Shown here one piece after another: positions 26,071-35,051 of a stretch of DNA of 64,000 bases. Below the pieces are notes generated by a model, which did no database searches, was not told where the DNA came from, and saw only the letters and a list, made by a program, of their open reading frames with translations. Location of the stretch: assembly GCF_019145475.1 (NCBI RefSeq), contig NZ_JAHTKI010000021.1, positions 124,001 to 188,000 on the forward strand. Direction: 5' to 3'. The stretch comes from Pseudomonas botevensis. Its GTDB lineage: Bacteria; Pseudomonadota; Gammaproteobacteria; Pseudomonadales; Pseudomonadaceae. Position 1 is the stretch's first letter. Every line of letters starts with the position of its first letter. The position numbers and the translations under genes are program-made.

Positions 26071-27534
26071 TCAGTGCGGCTGATAAACCGTAAGCATCTG
26101 CCCCGGCTTCAATGCTTTGCCCGCACCCGGATTCCAGCGCTTGAGATGCTGCATCTCGACGTTGAAACGTTTGGCAACCATATACAGCGAGTCGCCCTGC
26201 TGAACCTTGTACTGGGTCTGCTGCTTGCTGTCGGATTTGCCCTTGGTCTTGCTGTTGGCCGCGACCACGGTGTTGATCCGGCCATTGCTGCGAGCAGGGC
26301 TGCGCTTGGTGTTGTCCTGCATCACCAGGGTCTGGCCGACCTTGAGGTTTTTGCCGTTCAGCTTGTTCCAGCGTTGCAGGTCCTTGACCTCGACCTTGTT
26401 GGCCTTGGCGATGGAGCCGAGGTTGTCGCCGCGCTTGACCCGATAGGCGCGCTTGAGTTGCGCGACTTCGGTGCTGTCGGCCCCTTCGAACACCGGTTTC
26501 AGCGAGCGAGGGCTGATCAGTTCTTCAGGCCGCATGGTCTGCAGGCTGGCGGTCAGCAGTTGGGCCTTGGACGTCGGCACCAGCAGATGCTGCGGGCCGT
26601 CGACGGTGGTGCGCTGCTTGAACGCCGGATTGAGCTGGAACAGTTCGTCTTCGTCGATGTTGGCCACGGCGGCGACCTTGGACAGGTCCATGCGCTGGTT
26701 GATTTCGACGACCTGGAAGTACGGTTCGTTGGCGATCGGGTTGAGGTTCACGCCGTAGGCTTCCGGCGCCATGACCACTTGCGACAGGGCCAGCAGCTTC
26801 GGCACGTAGGCCTGGGTTTCCGCCGGCAGCGGCAGGTTCCAGTAGTCGGTCGGCAGGCCGAGACGCTCGTTGCGCTCGATGGCGCGGCTGACCGTGCCTT
26901 CACCGGCGTTGTACGCGGCCAGGGCCAGGAGCCAGTCACCGTTGAACATGTCATGCAGGCGGGTCAGGTAATCCATGGCCGCTGTGGTCGACGCGGTGAT
27001 GTCGCGGCGGCCATCGTAGAAGCGGGTCTGACGCAGGTTGTAATAACGCCCGGTGGAGGGGATGAACTGCCAGAGGCCCACCGCGTCGGCGCGGGAGTAG
27101 GCCATCGGGTTGTAGGCACTTTCAATCACCGGCAACAGCGCCAGTTCCAGCGGCATGTTGCGTTCTTCGAGGCGTTCGACGATGTAATGAATGTAGAGAC
27201 TGCCGCGTTCGCCGGCGTTCTCGAGGAACGAGGGGTTACTGGCGAACCACAGGCGCTGTTGCTCGATGCGCGGGTTCACGCCCAGGCCTTCCTGCAGCTG
27301 GAAGCCCCCGCGCATACGCTCCCAGATATCCTGGGGCACTTGCGGGCTCGGCTTTTCGCTCAGCCAGATCGGCTTCTGCTTGGCTCGCGCAGCAATGTTC
27401 GGCGTATGGGTCGCTTCAGTCTGCGGAGCATGGCTGGAACAGCCCGCCAGTGTGGCGGACACAGCCACCGCGATGGCTTGTGCCAGGCGGGTCAATGCAT
27501 CTGAATTGACGGACTTACGTATGGATGACGACAT
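26071..27534 (-). CDS. mltD: Membrane-bound lytic murein transglycosylase D
   Basis: 487 residues from ATG 27534. It is a lipoprotein: ATLAGC puts the acylated Cys at 32. The SLT catalytic domain (about 110-260) has the catalytic Glu in LLPVIESAYNP and the further motifs GLWQFIPSTGRYYNL and ALAAYNAGEGTVSRAI. Two LysM peptidoglycan-binding domains lie at the C-terminus (YRVKRGDNLGSIAKANKV and YKVQQGDSLYMVAKRFNV). It cleaves glycan strands to form 1,6-anhydromuropeptides during wall remodelling. A good sigma-70 promoter lies just upstream at 27571-27599. Confidence 0.97.
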   Translation of the reverse strand: MSSSIRKSVNSDALTRLAQAIAVAVSATLAGCSSHAPQTEATHTPNIAARAKQKPIWLSEKPSPQVPQDIWERMRGGFQLQEGLGVNPRIEQQRLWFASNPSFLENAGERGSLYIHYIVERLEERNMPLELALLPVIESAYNPMAYSRADAVGLWQFIPSTGRYYNLRQTRFYDGRRDITASTTAAMDYLTRLHDMFNGDWLLALAAYNAGEGTVSRAIERNERLGLPTDYWNLPLPAETQAYVPKLLALSQVVMAPEAYGVNLNPIANEPYFQVVEINQRMDLSKVAAVANIDEDELFQLNPAFKQRTTVDGPQHLLVPTSKAQLLTASLQTMRPEELISPRSLKPVFEGADSTEVAQLKRAYRVKRGDNLGSIAKANKVEVKDLQRWNKLNGKNLKVGQTLVMQDNTKRSPARSNGRINTVVAANSKTKGKSDSKQQTQYKVQQGDSLYMVAKRFNVEMQHLKRWNPGAGKALKPGQMLTVYQPH

Positions 27535-27570
27535 TGGCTGGAAGTAAGTTCCGGGCAAAAATGTCGGGCG

Positions 27571-27599
27571 ATTCTAGAAAGCGCACCCCTATCGGTCAA
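27571..27599 (-). promoter_or_regulatory. Sigma-70 type promoter for mltD
   Basis: On the minus strand TTGACC (27599-27594) and TAGAAT (27576-27571) are separated by exactly 17 bases, and the predicted start would lie about 30 bases before the mltD ATG. Five of six bases match consensus in each element. Confidence 0.75.
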
Positions 27600-27633
27600 C
27601 CATTCAGAATTTTTGTACCAACCGGTGAGCCCC

Positions 27634-28401
27634 TCAGAATTTATCTTTCCACGCCCGCAGAGCCGCAAAAACCTCGCTCGGCGCCCGGTTTTGAGCGCCA
27701 TTCCGTTCGTCCACTTTTTGTGTAACTAATGTTTCAGTGGTGCGCAAAAAGGGGTTGGTGAGCTTTTCCAGGGCCAGGGTCGAGGGCAGGGTCATGACCC
27801 CGTTTTGCCGTTGCTGGCTGACTTTTTCCAGACGGGCGGCAATGTCCGGGTTGCCGGGTTCGACGGCTGCGGCGAATTTCAGATTGCTCAGGGTGTATTC
27901 GTGGGTGCAGTAGACGAGCGTGTCTTCGGGCAGCGCGGCCAGGCGACTCAGCGAATGATGCATTTGCTCCGGCGTGCCTTCGAACAGGCGTCCGCAACCG
28001 GCCGCGAACAGCGTATCACCGCAGAACAGCAGGCCGTGGTGGTAGTAGGCGATGTGCCCCAGGGTGTGGCCGGGCACGGCATACACATCGAAGTCCCAGC
28101 CGAGCACGCGGACTTTGTCGGTATCCTTGAGGGCAACATCCCGGGCCGGGATGTTCTCGCTGGCCGGCCCGTAGACCGTGGCACCGGTGGTTTTTTTCAG
28201 CGTCTCGACGCCGCCGACGTGGTCATGGTGATGGTGAGTGATCAGAATGTCGCTCAGCACCCAGCCCGGATGCGCGCCAAGCCAGGCCTGCACCGGCGCG
28301 GCATCGCCCGGATCGACCACCGCGCAGCGCTGGTTGGAGTGATCCTGTAACAACCAGATGTAGTTGTCGGTGAAGGCGGGCAGGGCACTGATCTGTATCA
28401 T
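27634..28401 (-). CDS. gloB: Hydroxyacylglutathione hydrolase (glyoxalase II)
   Basis: 255 residues from ATG 28401. The metallo-beta-lactamase metal motif THHHHDHVGG begins at residue 55. PGHTLGH and FCGDTLFAAGCGRLFEG supply the remaining ligands of the binuclear metal centre, and YCTHEYTLSNLKFA is the glyoxalase II signature. The C-terminal helical domain (about 165-255) contributes glutathione binding. It hydrolyses S-D-lactoylglutathione in methylglyoxal detoxification. It is divergent from the methyltransferase gene at 28467 with a 65-base shared promoter region. Confidence 0.97.
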   Translation of the reverse strand: MIQISALPAFTDNYIWLLQDHSNQRCAVVDPGDAAPVQAWLGAHPGWVLSDILITHHHHDHVGGVETLKKTTGATVYGPASENIPARDVALKDTDKVRVLGWDFDVYAVPGHTLGHIAYYHHGLLFCGDTLFAAGCGRLFEGTPEQMHHSLSRLAALPEDTLVYCTHEYTLSNLKFAAAVEPGNPDIAARLEKVSQQRQNGVMTLPSTLALEKLTNPFLRTTETLVTQKVDERNGAQNRAPSEVFAALRAWKDKF

Positions 28402-28466
28402 CTTCGGGTTCGCCAAGCGGGAAACATTGGCGCATCTTAGAGGTTCCTGGCGCGTTGGAGAATGAC

Positions 28467-29225
28467 ATGACCGATAAAGCATTCGCTCAGGCCGATCCTG
28501 ACTGGCTCGCGTTGATCGGCGCGGCCCGAGAGTGGCTGGCCGGCCCGCTCGGGCAATTTCTGCTGGATGAAGAGCGGCGCATGCTCGAAGACGAGCTGGG
28601 GCGCTTCTTCGGTGGCTACCTGGTGCATTACGGGCCGTCTGCGGAAAACCCGCCGTCCGCCCCCCAGGTGCAGCGCAATGTGCGTCTGGGGGCGCCGTTG
28701 CCCGGCGTCGAGATCGTCTGCGAAGAACAGGCCTGGCCATTGAGCGAGCATGCCGCCGACGTGGTGGTGTTGCAGCACGGCCTGGATTTTTCCCTGTCGC
28801 CCCACGGCCTGCTGCGTGAAGCGGCCAGCAGCGTGCGACCCGGCGGGCATTTGCTGATTATCGGCATCAATCCCTGGAGCGCCTGGGGACTGCGCCATGT
28901 GTTCGCCCACGATGCGCTGCGCCAGGCGCGTTGCATTTCACCGTCGCGGGTGGCTGACTGGCTCAGCCTGCTGGGCTTCGCGCTGGAGAAACGCCGCTTC
29001 GGGTGCTATCGTCCGCCGCTCGCGTCACCCAAGTGGCAGGCCCGACTGGCCGGCTGGGAGCGGAGGGCCGGTGCCTGGCAAGTGGCCGGCGGTGGCTTCT
29101 ATTTATTGGTGGCGCGCAAGATCGTGGTGGGCCTGCGTCCGGTGCGTCAGGAACGTCGTGAGCCGATGGGCAAGCTGATTCCGCTGCCGATGGCCAAGGT
29201 CAACCGCCGCCGCATCGAACCGTAA
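28467..29225 (+). CDS. SAM-dependent methyltransferase-like protein near gloB/rnhA
   Basis: 252 residues from ATG 28467, with GGAG about eight bases upstream; a TTG at 28455 is less likely. It has the methyltransferase type 11 core, though motif I is weak; the clearest parts are ADVVVLQHGLDFSLSPHGLLREAASSVRPGGHLLIIGINPWSAWGLRH. The C-terminal tail is basic (RRRIEP). The gene sits between gloB and rnhA, as its homologues do in many gammaproteobacteria, but its substrate is not known. It may not bind SAM canonically because the glycine-rich loop is poor. Confidence 0.88.
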   Translation: MTDKAFAQADPDWLALIGAAREWLAGPLGQFLLDEERRMLEDELGRFFGGYLVHYGPSAENPPSAPQVQRNVRLGAPLPGVEIVCEEQAWPLSEHAADVVVLQHGLDFSLSPHGLLREAASSVRPGGHLLIIGINPWSAWGLRHVFAHDALRQARCISPSRVADWLSLLGFALEKRRFGCYRPPLASPKWQARLAGWERRAGAWQVAGGGFYLLVARKIVVGLRPVRQERREPMGKLIPLPMAKVNRRRIEP

Positions 29226-29316
29226 ACCTTCTTTATATTCCCGGCCGGGTTTGCCCCGGCCTCGGCCATTGTCGATCCATGATCGGCGAGGCACGCATTT
29301 TTCTGGATAGAGTGGC

Positions 29317-29778
29317 ATGAGCGAAAGCGTCGATAGCGTAGAACTGTTCACCGACGGCGCCTGCAAGGGCAACCCCGGCCCGGGCGGCTGGGGCGCCTTG
29401 CTGGTCTGCAAGGGTGTCGAAAAAGAGTTGTGGGGCGGCGAAGCCAACACCACCAACAACCGCATGGAACTGCTCGGCGCGATCCGGGGCCTGGAGGCTC
29501 TCAAGCGGCCCTGCGAAGTGCTGCTGGTGACCGACTCGCAATACGTGATGAAAGGCATCAACGAGTGGATGGCCAACTGGAAGAAGCGCGGCTGGAAAAC
29601 CGCTGCCAAGGAACCGGTAAAGAACGCCGACCTGTGGAAAGAGCTGGACGAGCAGGTCAACCGCCACAAAGTCACCTGGAAGTGGGTTCGCGGCCACATC
29701 GGCCATCACGGCAACGAGCGGGCCGACCAGTTGGCCAACCGTGGCGTGGATGAAGTGCGTGGCTACAAGCAGGACTGA
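29317..29778 (+). CDS. rnhA: Ribonuclease HI
   Basis: 153 residues, close to the family norm. Catalytic acids are visible: Asp13 in ELFTDGACKGNPGPGGWGA, Glu51 in NNRMELLGAI, Asp73 in LLVTDSQYV, and the C-terminal Asp in HHGNERADQLA. KKRGWKT is the basic substrate-handle region. It removes RNA from RNA:DNA hybrids such as R-loops and Okazaki primers. It precedes dnaQ by 67 bases on the same strand; in E. coli the two genes are divergent, so the parallel order here is the pseudomonad arrangement. Confidence 0.98.
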   Translation: MSESVDSVELFTDGACKGNPGPGGWGALLVCKGVEKELWGGEANTTNNRMELLGAIRGLEALKRPCEVLLVTDSQYVMKGINEWMANWKKRGWKTAAKEPVKNADLWKELDEQVNRHKVTWKWVRGHIGHHGNERADQLANRGVDEVRGYKQD

Positions 29779-29845
29779 TACCCCCCGGCGAGCGTGCTAC
29801 CATCGCCGCTTTTGCCCGATAGACCCCGTTGAGAGCTGAACACTG

Positions 29846-30595
29846 ATGGCCACCAGATCCGTTGTACTCGATACCGAAACCACCGGCATGCCGGTGACCG
29901 ACGGCCACCGGATTATCGAAATCGGTTGTGTCGAGCTGATCGGCCGGCGCCTGACGGGCCGGCATTTTCACGTTTACCTGCAACCGGATCGCGAGAGTGA
30001 CGAGGGCGCGATCGGCGTTCACGGCATTACCAACGAATTCCTCGTCGGCAAGCCACGTTTCGCTGAAGTGGCCGAGGAATTCTTCGAGTTCATCAACGGC
30101 GCGCAACTGATCATCCATAACGCGGCGTTCGACGTTGGCTTCATCAACAACGAATTCGCCCTGATGGGCCAGCACGAGCGCGCGGATATCACGCAGCACT
30201 GCTCGATCCTCGACACCCTGATGATGGCCCGGGAACGTCACCCTGGGCAGCGCAACAGCCTCGATGCATTGTGCAAACGCTACGGCGTCGACAACTCCGG
30301 CCGTGAGCTGCACGGCGCGTTGCTCGACTCGGAGATTCTTGCCGACGTCTACCTGACCATGACCGGTGGCCAGACCAGTCTGTCGCTGGCCGGCAACGCT
30401 TCCGACGGTGCGGAGGGCGGGGGTGCGGCCTCCACGGAAATCCGTCGCCTGTCGGCCGAACGCCAGCCGGGTCGTATCATCCGCGCCACCGAGGACGAAC
30501 TGGCGCAGCATGTGACGCGTCTGGAAATCATCGCCAAGTCGGCCGGCGCACCGGCGTTGTGGACCCAGTTGCTGGAAGCCGAAGCTCAGGCCTGA
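29846..30595 (+). CDS. dnaQ: DNA polymerase III epsilon subunit, proofreading 3'-5' exonuclease
   Basis: 249 residues. The DEDDh exonuclease motifs are intact: VVLDTETTGMP (Exo I), LIIHNAAFDVGFINNEF (Exo II), and HGALLDSEILADVYL (Exo III with the catalytic His). The C-terminal ~60 residues are the polymerase-alpha-binding tail, and RQPGRIIRATEDELAQH is a conserved piece of it. It supplies proofreading for the replicative polymerase. A strong hairpin with T-run follows the stop. Confidence 0.97.
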   Translation: MATRSVVLDTETTGMPVTDGHRIIEIGCVELIGRRLTGRHFHVYLQPDRESDEGAIGVHGITNEFLVGKPRFAEVAEEFFEFINGAQLIIHNAAFDVGFINNEFALMGQHERADITQHCSILDTLMMARERHPGQRNSLDALCKRYGVDNSGRELHGALLDSEILADVYLTMTGGQTSLSLAGNASDGAEGGGAASTEIRRLSAERQPGRIIRATEDELAQHVTRLEIIAKSAGAPALWTQLLEAEAQA

Positions 30596-30605
30596 GGCTC
30601 GAACG

Positions 30606-30680
30606 ATCGCAGCCTCCGTCAGCCCCTTGAGGATGTTCATACATCCCGATGCGGGCGCTGACGGAGGCTGCGATTTTTTT
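30606..30680 (+). terminator. Long stem terminator with nested hairpin
   Basis: ATCGCAGCCTCCGTCAGC (30606-30623) pairs perfectly with 30657-30674, and a run of seven T (30674-30680) follows. The 33-base loop contains a second stem, GGATGT/ACATCC (30631-30636/30641-30646). The arm resembles a dispersed Pseudomonas repeat family beginning GATCGCAGCC, so this may be a repeat used as a terminator. The remaining gap to 30800 should hold the ldcA promoter. Confidence 0.8.
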
Positions 30681-30800
30681 GCTTTTGGCGGAACTGACAA
30701 TGGCGTGACTGCAACGTGCCACCCTCGCCACATTCGCTCCGACCCTCTACCCTGAGGACATTGGCAGATCACGATCCGCCGCCTCAGGACCCTGAGCCCC

Positions 30801-33056
30801 ATGTACAAAGATTTGAAGTTTCCGGTGTTGATCGTCCACCGCGACATCAAGGCCGACACGGTTGCCGGTGACCGCATACGCGGAATCGCCCGGGAACTGG
30901 AGCTCGAAGGTTTCAGCATCGTGTCGGCCACGGACTACACCGAAGGCCGCCTGGTGGCGTCGACCCATCATGGTCTGGCGTGCATGCTGATCGCCGCCGA
31001 AGACGCCAGCGCCCACTCGCATTTGTTACAGAACATGGCCGAACTGATCGGGCTGGCCCGGGTCAGGGCGCCGGATCTGCCGATCTTCGCCCTGGGCGAA
31101 CAGGTCACTCTGGAAAACGCCCCCGCCGACGCCATGGCCGAGCTCAACCAGTTGCGCGGCATTCTCTATCTGTTCGAAGACACCGTGCCGTTTCTCGCCC
31201 GGCAAGTGGCGCGGGCGGCGCGCAAGTACCTGGACGGCTTGCTGCCGCCGTTCTTCAAGGCTTTGGTGCAACACACCGCCGATTCCAACTATTCCTGGCA
31301 CACCCCCGGTCACGGTGGCGGCGTGGCCTATCACAAGAGCCCGGTGGGGCAGGCGTTCCATCAGTTTTTCGGGGAAAACACCCTGCGCTCGGACTTGTCG
31401 GTCTCGGTGCCGGAACTCGGTTCGCTGCTCGATCACACCGGGCCGCTGGCCGAGGCCGAAGCGCGGGCGGCGCGCAATTTCGGTGCCGATCACACCTTTT
31501 TCGTGATCAATGGCACGTCGACCGCCAACAAGATCGTCTGGCATTCCATGGTCGGGCGCGATGATCTGGTGCTGGTGGATCGCAACTGCCACAAATCGGT
31601 GTTGCACGCGATCATCATGACCGGCGCGATCCCGCTGTACCTGTGCCCGGAGCGCAATGAGCTGGGGATCATCGGTCCGATTCCCCTGAGCGAATTCAGC
31701 CGTGAGTCGATCCAGGCCAAGATCGACGCCAGCCCGTTGACCAAGGGCCGCGAGCCGAAGGTCAAACTGGCGGTGGTCACCAACTCCACCTACGACGGCC
31801 TCTGTTACAACGCCGAACTGATCAAGCAGAGCCTGGGCAACAGCGTCGAGGTCCTGCACTTCGACGAAGCCTGGTACGCCTACGCGGCGTTCCACGAATT
31901 CTTTGCCGGACGTTACGGCATGGCGACGTCGCGCAGTGACGACAGTCCGCTGGTGTTCACCACTCATTCCACCCACAAGCTGTTGGCGGCGTTCAGCCAG
32001 GCGTCGATGATTCATGTGCAGGACGGTGGGGCGCGGCAACTGGATCGCGACCGTTTCAACGAAGCGTTCATGATGCATATCTCGACTTCCCCGCAATACA
32101 GCATCATCGCCTCGCTGGATGTGGCCTCGGCGATGATGGAAGGGCCGGCCGGGCGCTCGCTGTTGCAGGAAACCTTCGATGAAGCCCTGAGTTTTCGCCG
32201 GGCGCTGGCCAATCTGCGCCAGCACATCGCCGCCGATGACTGGTGGTTTTCGATCTGGCAGCCACCGGGCGTGGAGGGGATCGAGCGGGTGCTGACCGAA
32301 GACTGGTTACTGCAGCCCGACGCGGACTGGCACGGTTTCGGTGACGTCAGCGACGACTACGTGCTGCTCGATCCGATCAAGGTCACGCTGGTGATGCCGG
32401 GCCTGAGTGCGGGTGGCGCATTGAGCGACAAAGGCATTCCGGCGGCGGTGGTCAGCAAGTTCCTCTGGGAGCGCGGGCTGGTGGTGGAAAAAACCGGGTT
32501 GTATTCGTTCCTGGTGCTGTTCTCCATGGGCATCACCAAAGGCAAATGGAGCACCTTGCTTACCGAGTTGCTGGAGTTCAAGCGCAGCTACGACGCCAAC
32601 GTCAGTCTCGCCAGTTGCCTGCCCTGTGTCGCCCAGCAGGATACCGCGCGTTATCGCGGCATGGGCCTGCGCGATCTGTGCGATCAGTTGCACGCCTGCT
32701 ATCGCAGCAATGCCACGGCCAAACACCTCAAGCGCATGTACACCGTCATGCCGGAAATCGCCATGAAGCCGGCCCATGCCTATGACCAACTGGTGCGAGG
32801 TGAAGTCGAGGCGGTGCCGATCGATCAGTTGGAAGGGCGGGTGGCTGCCGTGATGCTGGTGCCGTACCCGCCGGGAATTCCGCTGATCATGCCCGGTGAA
32901 CGCTTTACCGAATCGACTCGCTCGATCATCGACTACCTGAAGTTTGCCCGCACCTTCGATGCAAGCTTCCCGGGGTTCGTGGTCGATGTGCATGGACTGC
33001 AACACGAAGACGAGGGCAATGGACGGCAGTACACCGTCGATTGCGTCAAGGAATGA
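30801..33056 (+). CDS. ldcA: Lysine/ornithine/arginine decarboxylase, LdcA-like
   Basis: 751 residues, the size of the inducible-type bacterial basic amino-acid decarboxylases. An N-terminal receiver-like wing domain (about 1-130) precedes the PLP-dependent fold-type I core. HTPGHGGGVAYHKSPVG, FFVINGTSTANKIVWHSM and HFDEAWYAYAAFH bind substrate and cofactor, and the Schiff-base Lys is near residue 393 in THSTHKLLAAFSQ. The C-terminal domain runs from about 610. The position after dnaQ matches P. aeruginosa ldcA (PA1818, lysine decarboxylase) as I recall, so cadaverine production from lysine is the best guess. It lacks the arginine-decarboxylase SpeA architecture. Confidence 0.92.
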   Translation: MYKDLKFPVLIVHRDIKADTVAGDRIRGIARELELEGFSIVSATDYTEGRLVASTHHGLACMLIAAEDASAHSHLLQNMAELIGLARVRAPDLPIFALGEQVTLENAPADAMAELNQLRGILYLFEDTVPFLARQVARAARKYLDGLLPPFFKALVQHTADSNYSWHTPGHGGGVAYHKSPVGQAFHQFFGENTLRSDLSVSVPELGSLLDHTGPLAEAEARAARNFGADHTFFVINGTSTANKIVWHSMVGRDDLVLVDRNCHKSVLHAIIMTGAIPLYLCPERNELGIIGPIPLSEFSRESIQAKIDASPLTKGREPKVKLAVVTNSTYDGLCYNAELIKQSLGNSVEVLHFDEAWYAYAAFHEFFAGRYGMATSRSDDSPLVFTTHSTHKLLAAFSQASMIHVQDGGARQLDRDRFNEAFMMHISTSPQYSIIASLDVASAMMEGPAGRSLLQETFDEALSFRRALANLRQHIAADDWWFSIWQPPGVEGIERVLTEDWLLQPDADWHGFGDVSDDYVLLDPIKVTLVMPGLSAGGALSDKGIPAAVVSKFLWERGLVVEKTGLYSFLVLFSMGITKGKWSTLLTELLEFKRSYDANVSLASCLPCVAQQDTARYRGMGLRDLCDQLHACYRSNATAKHLKRMYTVMPEIAMKPAHAYDQLVRGEVEAVPIDQLEGRVAAVMLVPYPPGIPLIMPGERFTESTRSIIDYLKFARTFDASFPGFVVDVHGLQHEDEGNGRQYTVDCVKE

Positions 33057-33070
33057 GGAATTTATCCACT

Positions 33071-33685
33071 ATGCAACCGGTCATCACACCGAAGTATCCA
33101 GGATTGTCGGTGCGGGTCGCCGATGACGGTTTTGCCGCCTATATCTGGAGCAGCGATTTCAGTTTCGAAGTCAGCGCTTACGGGGCGGCGCAGATCGGTC
33201 AGGCCGTGGAGCGCTGGCCGGTGACGCCCATCGTGCCGTACCGCAAGTGCTATGGCATCGATCCCGAAGAGTTCAGCAGTTTCCGCGATGCCGCCGACAG
33301 CGCGATTTTCATGGCGTGGCTCGACGACCAGCCGGTCGGCCATCTGGTCATCAGCACCAACTGGAACGGATTCGCCCACATCGATGAGTTGGCGGTACAC
33401 GCCCCGGCACGGCGGCATGGTGTGGCCAAGGCGTTGCTGGACGTGGCGCAGTTCTGGAGCCGCAAGAAGAAACTGCCGGGGATCATGCTGGAAACCCAGA
33501 ACAACAACCTCGGCGCGTGCCGGCTGTATGAGCGTTGCGGCTATGTGATTGGCGGGATCGACCACCTGCGCTATCGCGGGATCGACCCGAACACCGCTGA
33601 AGTCGCACTGTTCTGGTATCGCCTGTTCGACAATCCGCTGGAAAACCCGATCAGTTCGCCAGCATCGCCTCGGCTTGTTCCTTGA
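33071..33685 (+). CDS. GNAT-family N-acetyltransferase
   Basis: 204 residues from ATG 33071; an ATG at 33053 that overlaps the ldcA stop is an alternative. The acetyl-CoA loop is PARRHGVAKALLDVAQF, preceded by the beta-4 strand AHIDELAVH. It ends with NNNLGACRLYERCGYVIGG, typical of the aminoglycoside/streptothricin-like GNAT subgroup. The substrate is unknown. The gene follows ldcA by 14 bases, so it is probably co-transcribed and might act on a polyamine or related amine, which is inference only. Its 3' end overlaps the convergent LysR gene by 35 bases. Confidence 0.88.
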   Translation: MQPVITPKYPGLSVRVADDGFAAYIWSSDFSFEVSAYGAAQIGQAVERWPVTPIVPYRKCYGIDPEEFSSFRDAADSAIFMAWLDDQPVGHLVISTNWNGFAHIDELAVHAPARRHGVAKALLDVAQFWSRKKKLPGIMLETQNNNLGACRLYERCGYVIGGIDHLRYRGIDPNTAEVALFWYRLFDNPLENPISSPASPRLVP

Positions 33686-34544
33686 CGATGCCGAGCAGGG
33701 TCTGAATCGCGGCGGAAGGCGTGGCGTGTTTGCAGGTGAGTGCGTAGAGACTGATCGGCACGGCCGGCGACAGCGGGCACACATCGAGTCCGGCGGCGCG
33801 GGCGCCGAGGGCGGTGAACGGGTCGACGATGGCCAGTCCTTCGCCGGCCTCGACCATGCCGCGCATCATCTGCTGGGTCTGCACCCGGGTCTGGATGCTG
33901 GGGGCCGGGCGCAGGGCCTGGAGTTTGTGTTCCAGCGCCGGACTCAGCGGGTCCTGCCCTTCGAGGCCGACCATGGCCTGGCCGGCCAGATCCTGCAGGG
34001 AAATGTACTTCTGCTTCGGTTGCAGCCAGCCGTGGGGTGCGAGTAGTTGCAGCTTGCCCTGGGCCAGCACCTGGCAATCGATATCCGGGTGTTCGGGATC
34101 ATGCAGGCTCAGGCCCAGATCGCATTCGCGCAGCAACAGGCTGCGAACGATCAGTCGGGTCGGCTCGCTGAGCAACGTGCAAGGCGCGTCGGGCAGGCGT
34201 CGGCGCAGGGTGGCGAGGCTTTGCGGCAACAGTTGTTGCGCCAGCGGCGGGGTGCCGATGATGCGCAAGGGCGGGGCAAGGTATTGCCTGAGACTGCTGG
34301 CGAGCCGTTGCACCGGCTCCAGCGCTTCATAGACGTGAGCGATTTCGCCCTGCAAGGCCCGCGCTTCCTGAGTCGCCTGGAGGCGTCCGCGAACGCTGGC
34401 GAACAGCATGAACCCCAACTGACTCTCGGCTTCGCGCAAGCGCTCTTCGACCTCGGCCACCGGTAACTGCAACCATTCGGCGGCGGTCCCCACATGGCCG
34501 GTCTGCAAAAGCGCCTGAATCACTTCGATATGACGTAAACGCAT
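33651..34544 (-). CDS. LysR-family transcriptional regulator
   Basis: 297 residues. The N-terminal winged helix is present but atypical (MRLRHIEVIQALLQTGHVGTAAEWLQLPVAEVEERLREAE), with fewer of the usual SQPAxS recognition-helix residues. The effector domain (about 90-290) reads PPLRIIGTPPLAQQLLPQSLATLRRRLP and ends VPISLYALTCKHATPSAAIQTLLGIV. The target is unknown; the nearest upstream genes are a 78-residue protein on the same strand and the divergent FMN reductase. Its stop lies within the last codons of the GNAT gene. Confidence 0.88.
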   Translation of the reverse strand: MRLRHIEVIQALLQTGHVGTAAEWLQLPVAEVEERLREAESQLGFMLFASVRGRLQATQEARALQGEIAHVYEALEPVQRLASSLRQYLAPPLRIIGTPPLAQQLLPQSLATLRRRLPDAPCTLLSEPTRLIVRSLLLRECDLGLSLHDPEHPDIDCQVLAQGKLQLLAPHGWLQPKQKYISLQDLAGQAMVGLEGQDPLSPALEHKLQALRPAPSIQTRVQTQQMMRGMVEAGEGLAIVDPFTALGARAAGLDVCPLSPAVPISLYALTCKHATPSAAIQTLLGIVKEQAEAMLAN

Positions 34545-34630
34545 GCGTGGAGTCCATGTCCGGGCAGTTGGGGTCAGTGGCTGAATCCTACCCCAACTCT
34601 GCGTCCAAGACTGCTGCTCATAACAACGCG

Positions 34631-34867
34631 TTATGAAGCGATGGACGGCTCGGGTTCGCGGATCAGCGTGATGCCCGATTGAACCAGCAGGAACTCGTTC
34701 TCATCGATTTTATTGACGCGGTCGCCAATCGCCAGTTTGTAGGTGGTGACAGGCTCCATGCCGCCGAGACCGTCCGCCGACGGGTTGGATTCCTGGAACT
34801 CATGCACGGAATAAACGCGGCCTTCCGCATCTCTTGCATGGAACTGACCGACGAGTACTGCTGCCAT
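34631..34867 (-). CDS. Small conserved-looking protein of unknown function
   Basis: 78 residues starting MAAVLVGQFHARDAEGRVYSVHEFQ. The composition is balanced and soluble, with a short beta-rich pattern (VTTYKLAIGDRVNKIDENEFLLVQSGITLIRE) and no signal peptide, membrane segment or cysteine. I do not recognise the family by name; the codon use matches the neighbours and the reading frame is clean, so I take it as real. It is divergent from the FMN reductase gene, with a 184-base gap containing a perfect short palindrome. Confidence 0.75.
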   Translation of the reverse strand: MAAVLVGQFHARDAEGRVYSVHEFQESNPSADGLGGMEPVTTYKLAIGDRVNKIDENEFLLVQSGITLIREPEPSIAS

Positions 34868-34935
34868 CTGCTTAGAACCTCTGGAGATAAAACGCTTGAT
34901 TTGCGGCTTGGTAGACCGTCATCAGGCTCGGTAAG

Positions 34936-34951
34936 TTTTCCTACAGGAAAA
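34936..34951. promoter_or_regulatory. Perfect short palindrome in a divergent promoter region
   Basis: TTTTCCTACAGGAAAA is a 7-bp inverted repeat around AC, followed by an A-rich stretch. It lies 68 bases upstream of the 78-residue protein gene and about 100 bases upstream of the FMN reductase gene. It may be an operator or part of a promoter; the binding protein is unknown. Confidence 0.4.
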
Positions 34952-35051
34952 AAATATTCGGGACGCAGGAAAATCCTTCGTCAACTGGTGGAATCGTCGA
35001 TGGATCATCTATAACTACAGGCTCCTCCCACGGACAGTCGAGAGTCTTCCA

